DNA of 64,000 nucleotides from Mercurialis annua (Eukaryota > Streptophyta > Magnoliopsida > Malpighiales > Euphorbiaceae): positions 15,820,001-15,884,000 of the forward strand of contig NC_065570.1 in assembly GCF_937616625.2 (NCBI RefSeq), in the 5' to 3' direction. A model generated the notes under the pieces. The model saw only the letters and a program-made list of their open reading frames with translations, ran no database searches and was not told the DNA's origin. A program made the translations under genes and the position numbers. How positions within the stretch are numbered: position 1 is the first letter of the stretch; each line of letters starts with the position of its first letter. Shown in pieces: positions 49,068 through 63,829 of the stretch.

Positions 49068-52000
49068 TTTTTAGCGAAACCAATCCAAACGATTAAAACA
49101 TTACGAAACAAATCCAAACATTTCACCTTTTTAGTGATTTAAGCCAAACGGTACAAACGTTACAAAATAAATCCAAACGTGTCACCCTTTTAGCGATTTA
49201 AGCCAAACGTTTACAAACGTTACGAAACAAATCCAAATGTTTCAACTTTTTAGTGATTTAAGCGAAACGTTTACAAAAGTTCTGAAACAAATATAAACGT
49301 TTCACATTTTAAGCGATTTAAAGCAAACGTTTTCAAACGTTACGAAACAAATCCAAATGTTTAACCTTTTTTGCGATTAAAGCCAAACGTTTACAAACTT
49401 TACGAAAGAAAACAAAACATTTCACCTTCTTAGCGATTCAAGCAAACGTTTACAAATGTTACAAAACCAATCCAAACGTATAAAAAGTTATGAAACACAT
49501 CGAAACGTTTCCCCTTTTTATCGATTGAAGACATACGTTTACAAATGTTACGAAACAAGTCCAAACGTTTCACCTTTTTAGCGATTTAAGCCAAATGTTT
49601 ACAAACGGTACGAAACAAAACCAAATGTTTCACCTTTTTAGCGATTTAAGCCAAACGTTTACAAACGCTACGAAACAAAACCAAATGTTTCACCTTTTTA
49701 GCGATTTAATCCACACGTTTACAAATGCTACGAAACAAATCCAAACATTTCACCTTTTAGCGATTTAAGCAAAACGTTTTAAACGTTATGAAATAAATCC
49801 AAATGTTTCACCTTTTTAGCGATTTAAGAAAATGATTACAAACGTTATGAAACAAATTCAAATGTTTCCCCTTTTTAGCGGTTGAAGCCAAACGTTTACA
49901 AACGTTACAAAACAAAACCAATCGTTTCACCTTTTTAGCAATTTAAGCCAATCATTTAAAACGTTACAAAACCAATCAAGACGTTTAAAAAATTACGAAA
50001 CAAATCTAAACCTTTCACATTTTTAGCGATTTAAGCCAAACGTTTACAAACGTTACGAAACCAATCCAAACGTTTAAAACATTACAAAAAAAAATCCAAA
50101 CATTTCACCTTCAGGGGATTTATGCCAAACGTTTAGAAACATTACGAAACAAATCCAAACGTTTCCCCTTTTTAGCGATTTAAGCCAGACGTTTAAAACG
50201 TTAGGAAACCAATCCAAACGTTTAAAACGTCGCGAAACAAATTCAAACATTTCACCTTTTTAGCGATTTAAGCCAAACGTTTATAAACGTTATAAAATAA
50301 ATCCAAACGTTTCTTCTTTCTAGTGATTTAAGCCAAATGTTAAAAACGTTAGAAACAAATCCGAACGTTTAAAACTTTACAAAACAAATCTAAATGTTTC
50401 ACGTTTTTAGCGATTTAAGCGAAACGTTTACAAACGCTATGAAACAAATCCAAACGTTTCCCCTTTTTAACGATTTAAGCCAACTGTTTAAAACGCTACG
50501 AAACCAATCCAAACCTTTAAAGCGTTACGAAACAAATCCAAATGTTTCACCTTTTTAGCGATTTAAGCCAAACGTTTAAGGCCTTACGAAACAAATTCTA
50601 ACGTTTCACCTTTTTTGCGATTTAAGCCAACTGTTTATAACGTTACAGAACAAATCCTAACATTTCAGTTTTTTTGCGATTTAAGACAAACATTTTAAAA
50701 CGTTCTGAAACAAATCCAAACGTTTCCTCTTTTCAGAGATATAAGCCAAACGTTAAAATATTACCAAACCAATCCAATCATTTACAACGTTACGAAATAA
50801 ATCATAATGTTTCATCTTTTTAGCGATTTAAGCCAAATGTTTAAAGCTTTACAAAACAAATCCTAACGTTTCACCTTTTTAGCAATTTAAGCCAAATGTT
50901 TAAAACATTACGAAACAAATCCTAACGTTTCCCCTTTTTAGCGATTTAAGTCAAACTATTAAAACGTTTCGAAACAAATCCAAATGTATTACCTTTTTAG
51001 TGATTTAAACCAAACTTTTAAAATGTTACGAAACCAATCGAAACGTTTAAAACGTTTCCCCTTTTTAGCGATTTAAGCCAAACGTTTTAAACGTTACAAC
51101 ACAAATCCTAACATTTCACCTTTTTAGCGATTTAGGCCAAACATTTAAAACGTTAAGAAACAAATAAAAAGGTTTCAGCTTTTAAGCGATTTAAGCCAAA
51201 CGTTTAAAAAGTTACAAAACCAATCCGAACGTTTAAAACGTTACGAAATAAATCCAAACGTTTAAAACGTTACGACTTAAATCCAAACGTTTCCCCTCTT
51301 TAGCGATTGAAACTAAACGTTTATAAATGATACGAAAAAAATCCAAACGTTTTACCTTTTTAGCAATTTAATTCAAACTTTTAAAACGTTACGAAACCAA
51401 TCCAAACGTTTATAATGTTACGAAAAAAATTCAAACGTTTCCCCTTTTTAGCGATTTAAACCACACGTTTACAAACGTTACGAAACAAATCCAAATGTTT
51501 CACCTTTTTAGGGATTTAAGCCATACGTTTAAAACGTTACGTAGCCAATCCAAACGTTAAAGACTTTACGAAACAAATCCAAACATTTCACCTTTTATGT
51601 GACTTAAGCCAAACGTCTAAAACGTTACGAAACAAATCCAAATGTTTCACCTTTTTAGCGATTTAAGCCAAACGTTTATAGCCTTACAAAACAAATCCTA
51701 ACGTTTCACCGGTTTAGCAATTTAAGCCAAATGTATAAAACGTTACGAATCAAATCCTAATGTTTCACATTTTTAGCGATTTAAGCCAAACGTTTAAAAC
51801 GTTTTGAAACAAATCCAAATGTTTCACCTTTTTAGCGATTTAAGCCAAACTTTTAAAATGTTATGAAACTAATCCTAACATTTAAAACGTTACAAAACAA
51901 ATTCTAACGTTTCACCTTATTAGCGATTTAAGCCAAACGTTTAAAACTTTACGACACAAATACAAACGTTTCACCATTTTAGCGATTTAGGCCAAACATT

Positions 52001-55000
52001 TAAAACGTTAGAGAAACAAATCTAAACGTTTCACCTTTTAAGCAATTTAAGCCAAATGTTTATAAAGTTACGAAACCAATCCAAACGTTTAAAACGTTAC
52101 GAAACAAATCCAAACGTTTCTCCTTTTTAGCGATATAAGCTAAACTTTTATAAATATTACGAAAAAATCCAAACGTTTCACCTTTTTAGCGATTTAATTC
52201 AAACGTTTAAACGTTATGAAACCAATCCAAACGTTTAAAACGTTACGAAACAAATCGAAACATTTCCCTTTTTTGCGATTTAAACCAAACGTTTACAAAC
52301 CTTACGAAACAAATCCAAATGTTTCACCTTTTTAGGGTTTGAAGCAATCGTTTAAAACGTTGTGTAACCAATCCAAACGTTTAAGACTTGACCAAACAAT
52401 TCCAAACATATCACCTTTTAAGCGATTTAAGTCAAACGTTTAAAACGTTACAAAACAAATCCTAACATTTCACCTTTTTAGCAATTTAAGACAAACATTT
52501 AAAAGGTTTTGATACAAATCCCAAAGCTTAAAACGTTACAAAACCAATACAAACGTTTAAAACGTTACGAAAAAAATCCCAACGTTTCCCCTTTTTAGTG
52601 ATTTAAGCCCAACGTTAAAAACATTACGAAACAAATCCTAACGTTTAACCCTTTTAGCAATTTAAGCCAAATGTTCAAACCGTTACGAAAAAAATCCTAA
52701 CGTTTCACCTTTTTAGTGATTTAAGCCAAACGTTTAAAACATTTTGAAAAAAATCCAAACGTTTCACTTTTTTAGCGATTTAAGCCAAACGTTTAAAATG
52801 TTACGAAACCTATCCAAATGTTTAAAACGTTATAAAATAAATCCTAAAGTTTCACCTTCTTAGCGATTTAAGCCAAACGTTTAAAACGTTACGAAACAAA
52901 TCCTAACATTTCACCTTTTTAGCAATTTATGCCAAACGTTGACAAACGTTATGAAACAAATCCAAGTGTTTCACCTTTTAGAAATTTAAGAAAAAAGTTT
53001 ACAAACGTCACGAAACAAATCCTAACATTTCACCTTTTTAACGATATAAGCCAAACGTTTACAAACTTTACAAAACAAATCCAAATGTTTCCCATTTTAA
53101 GCGATTTAAGCCAAACGTTTACAAACGTTACGCAACAAATCCAAATGTTTCACCTTTTTAGCGATTGAAGCCAAACGTTTACAAACATTAATAAAAAAAA
53201 CCAAATGTTTCACCTTTTTAGCGATTTAAGCCAAACGATTACAAACGTTACAAAACCAATCCAAACGTTTAAAACGTTACAAAACAAATCCAAACGTTTC
53301 CCCGTTTTAGCAATTTAAGCCTAATGTTTACAAATGTTACGAAACAAATCCAAACGTTTAACATTTTTAGCGATTACAGCCAATGGTTTACAAACGTTAC
53401 GAAACAAATCCAAAAGTTTCACCTTTTTAGTGATTAAAGCCAAATGTTTACAAACGCTACGAAACAAATCCAAGCGTTCACATTTTTTGCGATTTATGGC
53501 AAACGTTTACAAACGTTACGAAACAAAACCAAACATTTCACCTTTTTAGCGACTTAAGCCAATTGTTTACAAACGTTATGAAACAAATCTAAACATTTCT
53601 CATTTTTAGCTATTTAAGCCAAACATTGACAAACGTTACGAAACAAATCCAAATGTTTCCCCTTATTAGCGATTTAAGCGAAACATTTAAAACGTTGTGA
53701 AACCAATCCAATCGGTTAAAACATTACAAAACAAATCCAAACATTTCACCTTTTTAGTGATTTAAGCCAAATGTCACAAAACAAATCCAAATGTGTCACC
53801 CTTTTAGCGATTTAAGCTAAACGTTTACAAACGTTACGAAACAAATCCAAACGTTTTAAACGTTATGAAACAAATCCAAATGTTTCACCTTTTTAGTGAT
53901 TTAAGCGAAACGTTTACAAAAGTTATGAAACAAATCCAAACGTTTCACATTTTAAGCGATTTAAGCCAAATGTTTTCAAACGTTACAAAACAAATCCAAA
54001 CGTTTCACCTTTTTAGCGATTGAGGCCAAACGTTTACAAACTTTACGAAACAAAACAAAACATTTCACCTTTTTAGCATTTTAAGCCAAACGTTTACAAA
54101 TGTTACAAAACCAATCCAAATGTTTAAAAGGTTATGAAACATATCTAAAAGTTTCCCCTTTTTAGCGATTGAAGAAATACGTTTACAAACGTTACGAAAC
54201 AAAACCATACATTTCCCCTTTTTAGAATTTAAGCCAAACGCTTACAAATGTTGCGAAACAAGTCCAAACGTTTTGCCTTATTAGCGATTTAAGACAAACG
54301 TTTACAAACATTACGAAACAAAACCAAATGTTTCACCTTTTTAGCGATTTAAGCCAAACGTTTACAAATGCTATGAAACAAATTCAAACGTTTCACCTTT
54401 TTAGCGATTTAGGCCAAACGTTTTACACGTTACGAAACAAATCCAAATGTTTCACCTTTTTAGTGATTTAAGACAAATGATTACAAACATTATGAAACAA
54501 ATACAAATGTTTCACCGTTTTAGCGATTGAAGCCAAACGTTTACAAACGTTACAAAAAAAAACCAATCGTTTCACCTTTTTAGCGATTTAAGCCAAACAT
54601 TTAAAACGTTGCAAAACTAATCAGAACGTTTAAAACATTACGGAAAAAATCCAAACGTTTCCCCATTTTAGCAATTTAGCCAAACGTTTAAAACCTTACG
54701 AAACAAATACAAACGTTTCCCTTTTTTAGCGATTTAAGCCAAACGTTTACAAACGTTACGAAACAAATTCAAACGTTTCACCTTTTTAGAAATATAAGCC
54801 AAACATTTAAAACGTTACGAAACTAATCTAAACGTTTAAAATGTTACGAAACAAATCCAAACCTTTCACCTTTTTAGTGATTGAAGACAAACGTTACGAA
54901 ACCAATCTAAACGTTTACAAACTTTATTAGCGATTGAATCCAAACATTTAAAAGGTTACAAAACAAATCCAAACGTTTACAATGTTATGAAAAAAAAAAA

Positions 55001-58000
55001 CCAAACGTTTCCCTTTGTAGCGATATAAGCCAAACGTTTACAAACGTTACGAAACAAATCCAAACATTTACCCTTATAGCAATTTAAGCCAAACGTTTAC
55101 AAATGTTTCAAAACAAATCCAAACGTTTCCCCTTTTTAGAAATTGAAGCCAAATGTTTAATATGTTACAAAACCAATCCAAACGTTTCATCTTTTTAGCG
55201 ATTTAAGCCAAACGTTTAAAACGTTATAAAACCAATTAAAACCTTTAAAACGTTACGAAACAAATCCAAACGTTTCACCTTTTTATCGATTTAAGGCAGT
55301 CGTTTAAAACGTTACGAAACCAATCCAAACGTTTTAAACGTTACAAACAAAATCAAAACGTTTCACCTTTTTAGCGATTTAAGACAAACATTTACAAATG
55401 TTACGAGACAAATCCAAACGTTTATAACGTAAGGAAGCCAATCCAAATGTTTAAACGCTACGAAACAAATCCTAACATTTCACCTTTTTAGCGATTTAAG
55501 CCTAAAATTTAAAACGTAGCAATTTAAGCCAAACGTTTACAAACGTTACGAAACAAATCACCTTTTTAACGATTGAAGCCAAATGTTACACAGCCAATCC
55601 AAACGTTTACAAACGTACATTTGACCTTTTTAGCGATTTAAGCCAAACGTTTGCAATCGATAAAAACAAATCCAAATGTTTCACCTTTTTAACAATTTAA
55701 GCTAAAATTTTACAAACGTTACGAAACAAAACCAAATGTTTCACCTTTTTAGCGATATAAGTCAAACGTTTAATACGTTATGAAACCAATCCAAACGTTT
55801 AAAATGTTCCAAAACAAATCCAAACGTTTCGCCTTTTCAGCGATTTAAGCCAAGAGTTTACAAACGTTACGTAACCAATCCAAACCTCTCACCTTTTTAG
55901 CAATTTATGCCAAACGTATATAAACATTATGAAACCAATCCAAACGTTTCACCTTTTTAGCGATTTAAGCCAAATGATTATAAACGTTACGAAATAAATC
56001 CAAACGTTTCACCTTTTTAGCGATTGAAGCAGTTTTAAACGTTTACAAATGTTACAAAACAAAACCAATCATTTCACCTTTTAGCGATTTAAGCCAAACA
56101 TTTAAAACGTTACAAAACCAATCAGAACGTTTAAAACGTTACGGAAAAAATCCAAACGTTTTCCCATTTTAGCAATTTAAGTTAAACGTTTAAAACCTTG
56201 CGGAACAAATCAAACGTTTCCCCTTTTTAGCGATTGACGACAAATGTTTAGAAACGTTACGAAACAAATCCAAACGTTTCCCCTTTTTAGCAATTGAAGC
56301 CAAACGTTACGAAACAAAACCAAATGTTTCACCATTTTAGCGATTTAAGCCTAACGTTTGAAACGTTACGAAACAAATACAAACGCTACACCTTATTGCG
56401 ATTTAAGCCAAACGTTTACAAACATTACAAAGCAAATCAAAAAATTTCACATTTTTAGAGATATAAGAAAAATGTTTACAAATGTTACGAAACCAAACCA
56501 AACGTTTCACCTTTTTAGAGACTTAAGCCAAACATTACAAAACAAATCAAAATATTTACAAACGTTATGAAACAAATCCTAACGTTTCACATTTTTAGGG
56601 ATTTCAACCAAACATTTACTAACGTTACGAAAAAAATCCAAACGTTTCACCTTTTTAGCGATTTAAGCCAAACGTTTAAAACGTTACGAAACCAATCTAA
56701 ATGTTTAAAACGTTACAAAATAAATCCAAACGTTTCACATTTTTAGCAATCTAAGCCAAACATTTACATATGTTACAAAACAAATCCAAACGTTTCTCCT
56801 TTTTAACGATTTAAGCCAAACGTTTACAAACATTACGGAACAAATGCAAACGTTTCTGCTTTTTAGCGATTTAAGCCAAACGTATGAACGTCACGAAACC
56901 AATGAAAACGTTTAAAACGTTACGAAACAAATCCAAACGTTTTACCTTTTTAGCGATTTAAGCCAAACTTTTAAAACGTTATGAAACCAATCCAAACGTT
57001 TAAAACGTTACGAAACAAATCCAAATGTTTTACCGTTTTAGCGATTTAAGCCAAACGCTTAAAACTTTACGAAACAATCGAAATGTTTAAAACGTTACGA
57101 AACAAATCCAAACTTTTCACCTTTTTAGCCATTTAAGCCAAACGTTTGCAAACGTTACGAAACAAATCCAAACATTTCACCTTTTTAGCGATTTAAGCCG
57201 AACGTTTACAAACGTTTTGAAAAAAATCCAAATGTCTCACCTTTTTATCCATTTAAGCCAAACATTTACATATGTTACAAAACAAATCCAAACGTTTCAC
57301 CTATTTTTGTGATTTAAGCCAAACGTTTAAAACTTTACAAAACCAATCCAAATGTTTAAAACGTCACGAAACAAAACCAAACATTTCACCTTTTTAGCGA
57401 TTTTAGCCAAACGTTTACAAACGTCACGAAACAAATCCAAACGTTTTGCCTTTTTAGCTAATTAAGCCAAACGCTTAAAACTTTACGAAACCAATCCAAA
57501 GGTTTCACCTTTTTAGCTATTTAAGTCAAACGTTTACAAACGTTACGAAACAAATCCAAACGTTTTATATTTTTAGGGATTTCAGCCAAACGTTTACAAA
57601 CGTTACTAAAAAATCCAAACGTTTCACCTTTTTAGCGATATAAGCCAAAATCTAAAATTTTACGAAACCAATCCAAATGTTTAAAACGTTACGAACAAAT
57701 CCAAACGTTTCACTTTTTTATGGATTAAAGCCAAACATTTACAAACGTTACGAAACAAATCCAAATGTTTTGTCTTTTTAGCAATTTAAGCCAAACATTT
57801 ACAAACGATACGAAACAAATCCAAATGATTCATATTTTTATCAATTGAAGCCAAACGTTTACAAACGTTACGAAACCTTTCACCTTTTCAGCGATTTAAG
57901 TCAAATGTTTACAACGCTACGAAACAAATCCAAACGTTTCACCTTTTTAACGATTTATGCCAAACTTCTAAAACGTTACAAAACCAATCCAAACGTTTAA

Positions 58001-58666
58001 AACGTTCCACAATAAATCCAAATGTTTCACCTTTTTAGCAATTTAAGCCAAACGTTTACAAACGTTACGAAACGAATCCAAATGTTTCACCTTTTTAAAA
58101 ATTTAAGCCAAAAGTTCATAAACGTTACGAAACAAAACCAAACGTTTCACCTCTTTAGCGATTTAAGCTAAACGTTTAAAATGTTATGAAACCAATCCAA
58201 TCATTTAAAAAGTTATGAAGTAAATCCAAAAGTTTCCACTTTTTTAAGCGATTTACGCCAAACGTTTAAAACAATACGAAACCAATCCACACGTTTAAAA
58301 CGTTACGAAACAAATCCTAACGTTTCACCTTTTTAGCGATTTAAGCCAAACGTTTAAAAAAGTTATAAAACCGATCCAAACACTTAAAACGTTACGAAAC
58401 AAATCCAAACGTTTCACCTTTTTAGGGATTTAAGCCAAACGTTACGAAACAAAACCAAACGTTTAGCAATTTTAGCGATTTTAAGCCAAACGTTTACAAA
58501 ACCAATCAATATGTTTAAAACGTTACAAAACAAATCCGAACGTTTCACCTTTTTAGCGATTTAAGCCAAAGGCTTACAACATTACGAAACAAAACCAAAC
58601 ATTTCACCTTTTTGGCAATTAAAGTCAAATTTATACGTTTAAAACGTTATGAAACCAATCCAAACA
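49068..58666 (+). repeat. Satellite block 3, main plus-orientation array
   Basis: About 160 tandem copies of the same satellite, with many exact 60-bp units (CTTTTTAGCG-ATTTAAGCCA-AACGTTTACA-AACGTTACGA-AACAAATCCA-AACGTTTCAC), mixed with 59-bp AAAACG units and 1.5-unit forms with an extra CCAATCCAAACGTTTAAAA. Monomers are diverged and old. Several multi-monomer segments recur. Confidence 0.95.
49148..49990 (+). repeat. Long higher-order segment, copy 1 (copy 2 at 53760-54650)
   Basis: Both segments carry the same rare variants in order: GTGTCACCCTTTTAG, CGTTTACAAAAGTT(C/A)TGAAAC, TTTCACATTTTAAGCG, GTTTTCAAACG, a GATTGAAG-AATACG-type unit, GATTACAAAC-TTATG, AAACCAATCGTTTCACC and AATCA(A/G)-ACGTTT. 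Offset ~4.6 kb. The end of the segment recurs a third time at 56065-56215 (CCAATCAGAACG, TTACGGAAAAAATCC). Confidence 0.65.
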
Positions 58667-58816
58667 AACGTTTGGCTTAATTGGAAAAGAAGGTGAATCG
58701 TTTGGATTTGTTTCCGAACGTTTTAAACGTTTGGATTAGTTTCATAACATATTAAACGTATTGATTAGTTTTATAACGTTTTAAACATTTGGCTTAAATC
58801 ATTATAAAGGTGAAAC
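58667..58816 (-). repeat. Short inverted satellite segment
   Basis: 150 bases of minus-orientation satellite (AAACGTTTGGCTTAA, GGATTTGTTTCC, AAGGTGAAAC) flanked on both sides by plus-orientation monomers. Confidence 0.85.
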
Positions 58817-59478
58817 ATTATTAGTGATTTAAGCAAAACGTTACGAAGCAAATTCAAACGTTTCACCTTTTTAGCGATTTAAGCCGAACATTAACAAATG
58901 TTACGAAACAAATCCAAATGTTTCACCTTTTTAGCAATTTAAACCAAACATTTACAAACGTTACGAAATAAAACCAAACGTTTCACTTTTTTAGTGATTT
59001 AAGCCAAACACTTAAAACGTTACAAAAAAATCCAAAGGTTTCACATTTTTTGCGATTTAAGCCAAAAGTTTACAAATGTTACGAAACAAATCCAAACGTT
59101 TAACCTTTTTACCGATTTAAGCCAAACGTTTACAAACGTTATGAAACACTTCACCTTTTTAGCGATTTAAGCCAAACGTTTACACACTTACAAAACCAAA
59201 AACGTTACAAAATAAAATCCAAACGTTTCACATTTTTAGCGATTTAAGCCAAAAGTTTAAAATGTTACAAAACCAATCCAGACATTTAAAATTTTATGAA
59301 ATCAATCCAAACGTTTAAAATGTTACGAAAAAATCCAAATGTTTCACCTTATTAGCGATTGAAGCCAAACGTTTACAAACGTTACGAAACAAAACCACAC
59401 GTTTGCCCTTTTTGGCGATTTAAGCCAAACGTATAAAATTTTACGAAATAAAACTAAATGTTTCACCTTTTTAGGGAT
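58817..59478 (+). repeat. Satellite, plus orientation
   Basis: Monomers of the GCGATTTAAGCCAAACG form, between inverted segments. Confidence 0.9.
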
Positions 59479-61000
59479 AAAAACGTGAAACGTTAGGATT
59501 TGTTTCGTACTATTTTAAAGGTTTGGCTTTTATCGCTAATAAGGGGAAATGTTTGGATTTGTTTCGTAACGTTTTAAACTTTTTGATTGGTTTTGTAACG
59601 TTTTAAATGTTTGGCTTAAACCGTTGAAAAGGTGAAACCTTTGGTTTTGTTTCGTAACGTTTGTAAACGTTTGGCTTAAATCGATAAAAAGGGGAAACGT
59701 TTGGATTTGTCTTGTAACGTTTGTAGATGTTTGGCTTAAAAGGTGAAACGTTTGGATTGGTTTCATAACGTTTTAAACGTGTGGCTTAAATCGCTAAAAG
59801 TTGAAACGTTCGGATTCAATCGCTAATAAGGTGAAACGTTTGGATTTGTTTCGTAACGTTTGTAAACGTTCGGCTGAAATCGCTAAAAAGGTGAAACGTT
59901 TGGATTTGTTTTGTAATTTTTGTAAAAGTTTGGTCTAAATCGCTAAAAATGTGAAACGATTGGATGTGTTTTGTAACGTTTGTAAACGTTTGGCTTCAAT
60001 CGCTAAAAAGGTGAAACGTTTGGATTTGTTTCGTAACGTTTGTTAAAATTAAGTTTAAATCGCTAAAAAGGTGAAACGTTTTGATTTGTTTCGTAAAATT
60101 TGTAAATGTTTGGCTTAAATCGCTAATAAGTGAAACGTTTGGATTTGTTTCGTAACGTTTTTATTTTTGTAATTTTTGTAAACGTTTGGCTTAAATCGCT
60201 AAGAATGTGAAACATTTGGATTTGTTTCCTAACGTTTTAATCGTTTGGATTTATTTCGTAACATTTTGAACGTTTGGATTGGTTTCGTAAAGTTTTAAAT
60301 GTTTGTAAAAAGGTGAAACATTTGAATTTGTTTCGTAATGTTTTAAACGTTTGGCTTTAATCGCTAACAACATCAAATGTTTGGCATTGTTTCGTAACGT
60401 TTGTAAACGTTTGGATTGGTTTTGAAACGTTTTAAATGTTTGGCTTAAATCGTTAAAAAGGGGAAACATTGGGATTTGTTTCGTAACGTTTATAAACGTT
60501 TGGCTTAAATCACTAAGAAGGTGAAACTTTTTATTTTGTTTCGTAACATTTGTAAACGTTTGGCCTAAATCGCTAAAAAGGTGAAACATTTGGATTTTTT
60601 TGTAATGTTTGTAAACGTTTGACTTAAATCGCTAAAAAGGTGAAACGTTTAATTTGTTTTGTAACGTTTCAAACGTTTGGATATGTTCGGCAATGTTATA
60701 AATGTTTGGATTTGTTTGGTAATGTTTTAAACGTTTGGATTTGTTACGTTATGTTTTAAACGTTTGGATTTGTTTCGTAACGTTTTAAAAGTTTGAATTT
60801 GTTTCGCAACGTTTTAAAAGTTTGGTTTTTGTTCGTTACGTTTTAAACGTTTGGATTTGTTTCTTAACGTTTTAAACGTTTGGATTTGTTTTATAACGTT
60901 TTAAACGTTTGGATTAAATCACTAAAAAGGTGAAATATTTGGGTTTGTTTCGTAACATTTGTTCACGTTTAGCTTAAATAGCTAAAAATGTGAAACGTTT
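59479..61000 (-). repeat. Satellite, minus orientation
   Basis: Monomers of the GTTTGGCTTAAATCGCTAAA / AAGGTGAAACGTTTGG form. It starts after TTAGGGAT at ~59478. It includes 60690-60910, where the half-unit TTTTAAACGTTTGGATTTGT is itself tandemly repeated (period ~30). Confidence 0.9.
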
Positions 61001-61284
61001 ACAAACGTTTAAAAATTTAAGCCAAACGTTTACAAACGTTACAAAACCAAAGGCGAAACATTTGGATTGGTTTCGTAACGTTTAAAATGTTATGAAACAA
61101 ACGTAACAAAACTAATCTTAAAATGTTACGAAACGAATCCAAACGTTAAAAACGATATAGACAAATCCAAACGTTTCACCTTTTTTTAGCGATTTAAGCC
61201 AAACATTTACAAACATTACAAATCAAATTCAAAACATTTAACCTTTTTAGCTATTTAAGAAAAACGTTTAAAACATTACAAAAA
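61001..61284. repeat. Satellite patch with several orientation switches
   Basis: Plus from 61001 (AATTTAAGCCAAACG), minus about 61041-61087 (CGAAACATTTGGATTGG), plus about 61088-61284 (TTAGCGATTTAAGCC), then minus again. Some pieces are shorter than one monomer. Confidence 0.8.
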
Positions 61285-63829
61285 GGTGAAACGTTTGGAT
61301 TTATTTCGTAACATTTGTAAACGTTTGGCTTTAATCGTTAAAAATGCAATATGTTTGGATTTGTTTCGTAACGTCTTAAATGTTTGGATTTTTTCGTAAC
61401 GTTTTAAACGTTTGGATTTGTTTCATAACGTTTGCAAACGTTTGACTTAAATCGCTAAAAATGTGAAACGTTTGGATTTGCTTCGTAACGTTTGTAAACG
61501 TTTGGCATAAATTCCTAAAAAGGTAAAATGTTTGGATTATTTTTGTAACGTTTGGCTTAAATCGCTAAAAAGGTGAAACGTTTGGATTTGTTTCGTAACA
61601 TTTTAAACATTTGGCTTAATCGCTAAAAAGGTGAATGGTTTGGATTTGTTTCGCAAAGTTTGTAAACGTTTGGCTTAAATTGCTAAAAAGGTGAAACGTT
61701 TTGTTTTGTTTCTTAACGTTTGGATTGGTTTTGTAGCTTTTAAAATGTTTGGCTTAAATTGCTAAATATGTGAAACGTTTGTATTTGCTTTGTAACGTTT
61801 GTAAATATTTGGCTTAAATCCCTAAAAATGTAAAACGTTTGGATTTCTTTTGTAACGTTTAAACGTTTGGCAAAAATTGCTAAAAAGGAGTAACATTTGG
61901 ATTTGTTTTGTAACGTTTTAAACGTTTTGATTGGTTTTGTAACGTTTTAAACGTTTGAATTTGTGTCGTAACGTTTTAAATGTTTGGCTTAAATCGCTAA
62001 AAAGGGTAAATGTTTGGATTTGTTTCGTAACGTTATAAACGTTTTTATTGGTTTCGTAACGTTTTAAATGTTCGGCTTAAATCGCTAAAAATGTGAAACG
62101 TTTGGATTTGTGTTTGGATTTGTTTCGTAAAGTTTTAAACTTTTTGCGTAAATCGCTAAAAAGGGGAAACGTTTGGATTTGTTTCGTAGCATTTGTAAAT
62201 GTTTGGCTTAAATCGCACGTTTAAAACGTTTGGCTTAATTCACTAAAAAGGTGAAACGTTTGGTTTTGTTTCGTAACGTTTGTAAACATTTGGCTTAAAT
62301 CGCTAAAAAGGTGAAACGTTTGGATTTCTTTCGTAACGTTTGTAAACATTTGGCTTAAATCGCTAAAAATGTATAAAATTTGGATTGTTTTCGTAACGTT
62401 TGTAAACATTTGGCTTAAATCGCTAAAAATGTGAAATGTTTGGATTTTTTTGTAACGTTAGTAAACGTTTTGCTTAAATCGGCTAAAAGGCATTTGTAAA
62501 CGTTTGGATTAAATCAGTAAAAAGGTAAAACAGTTGGTTTTGTTTCGTAACGTTTTAAATATTTGCTTAAATCGCTAAAAAGGTGAAATGTTTGGATTTG
62601 TTTCGTAACGTTTGTAAACATTTGTCTTAAATCGCTAAAAAGGTGAAACGTTTGGATTGGTTTCGTAACGTTTTAAAGGTTTAGCTTAAATCGCTAAAAA
62701 GGCGAACCGTTTGGATTTGTTTCGTAACGTTTGTAAACGTTTGGCTTAAATCGCTAAAAAGGTGAAACGTTTGGATTTGTTTCGTAACGTTTTAAAGGTT
62801 TGGCTTAAATCGTTAAAAAGGTGAAACGTTTGGATTTATTTCGTAACATTTGTAAACGTTTGGCTTAAATTTCTAAAAAGGTGAAACTTTTGGATTTGTT
62901 TCGTAACGTTTGTAAACGTTTGGCTTAAATCTCTAAAAAGGTGAAACGTTTGGCTTAAATTTCTAAAAAAGTGAAATGTTTGGTTTCTTTTCGCAGCGTT
63001 TGTAAACTTTTGGCATAAATCGCTAAAAAGGTGAAACGTTTGGTTTTGTTTTGTAACGTTTGCAAACGTATGGCCTAAATAGCTAAAAAGGTGAAATGTT
63101 CGGATTTGTTTTGTAACGTTTGTAAATGTTTCGCTTAAATCGCTAATAATTTGAAACGTTTGGATTTGTTCCGTAACGTTTGGGTTAAATCGCTAAAAAG
63201 GTGAAACATTTGGTTTTGTTTCGTAACGTTTGGATTTGTTTCATAACATTTTAAACGTTTGAATTGGTTTTGTAACGTTTCAAACGTTTATATTTGTTTC
63301 GTAACGTTTTAAATGTTTGGATTTGTTTTGTAACTTTTGTAAACATTTGGCTTAAATCGATAAAAATGTGAAACGTTTGGATTTGTTTCGTAACATTTGT
63401 AAACGTTTGGCTTAAATCGCTATAAAGGGGAAACGTTTGGTTTTATTTCGTAGCCTTTATAAACGTTTGGCTTAAATCACTAAAAAGGTGAAACGTTTGG
63501 ATTTGTTTCGTAACGTTTGTAAACGTTTGGCTTAAATCGCTAAAAAGGTGAAACGTTTGGATTTGTTTCGTAAGGTTTTAAATGTTTATATTGGTTTCCT
63601 AACGTTTTAAACGTTTGGCTTAAATCGCTAAAAATGTGAAACGTTTGGATTTGTTTCGTACCGTTTGTAAATGTTTGGCTTAAATCGCTAAAAAGGTGAA
63701 ACGTTGAGATTCGTTTCGAAATATTTTAAACGTTTGGATTTGTTTCGTAACATTTTGTATGTTTAGATTAAATCGCTAAAAAGGTGAAACGTTAGGATTT
63801 GTTTCGTAACGTTTTATAGTAACGTTTTA
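61285..63829 (-). repeat. Satellite, minus orientation, most regular part
   Basis: About 42 monomers. Consecutive 60-bp units around 62640-62940 and 63480-63560 are nearly identical, suggesting recent homogenisation. Confidence 0.93.

Noticed and set aside
60251..60589. Long ORFs made of repeated peptides in the satellite (also 52929, 53334, 56358, 59536, 62221)
   Set aside because: A 60-bp monomer is 20 codons, so open frames arise by periodicity; diverged neighbouring monomers do not keep them.
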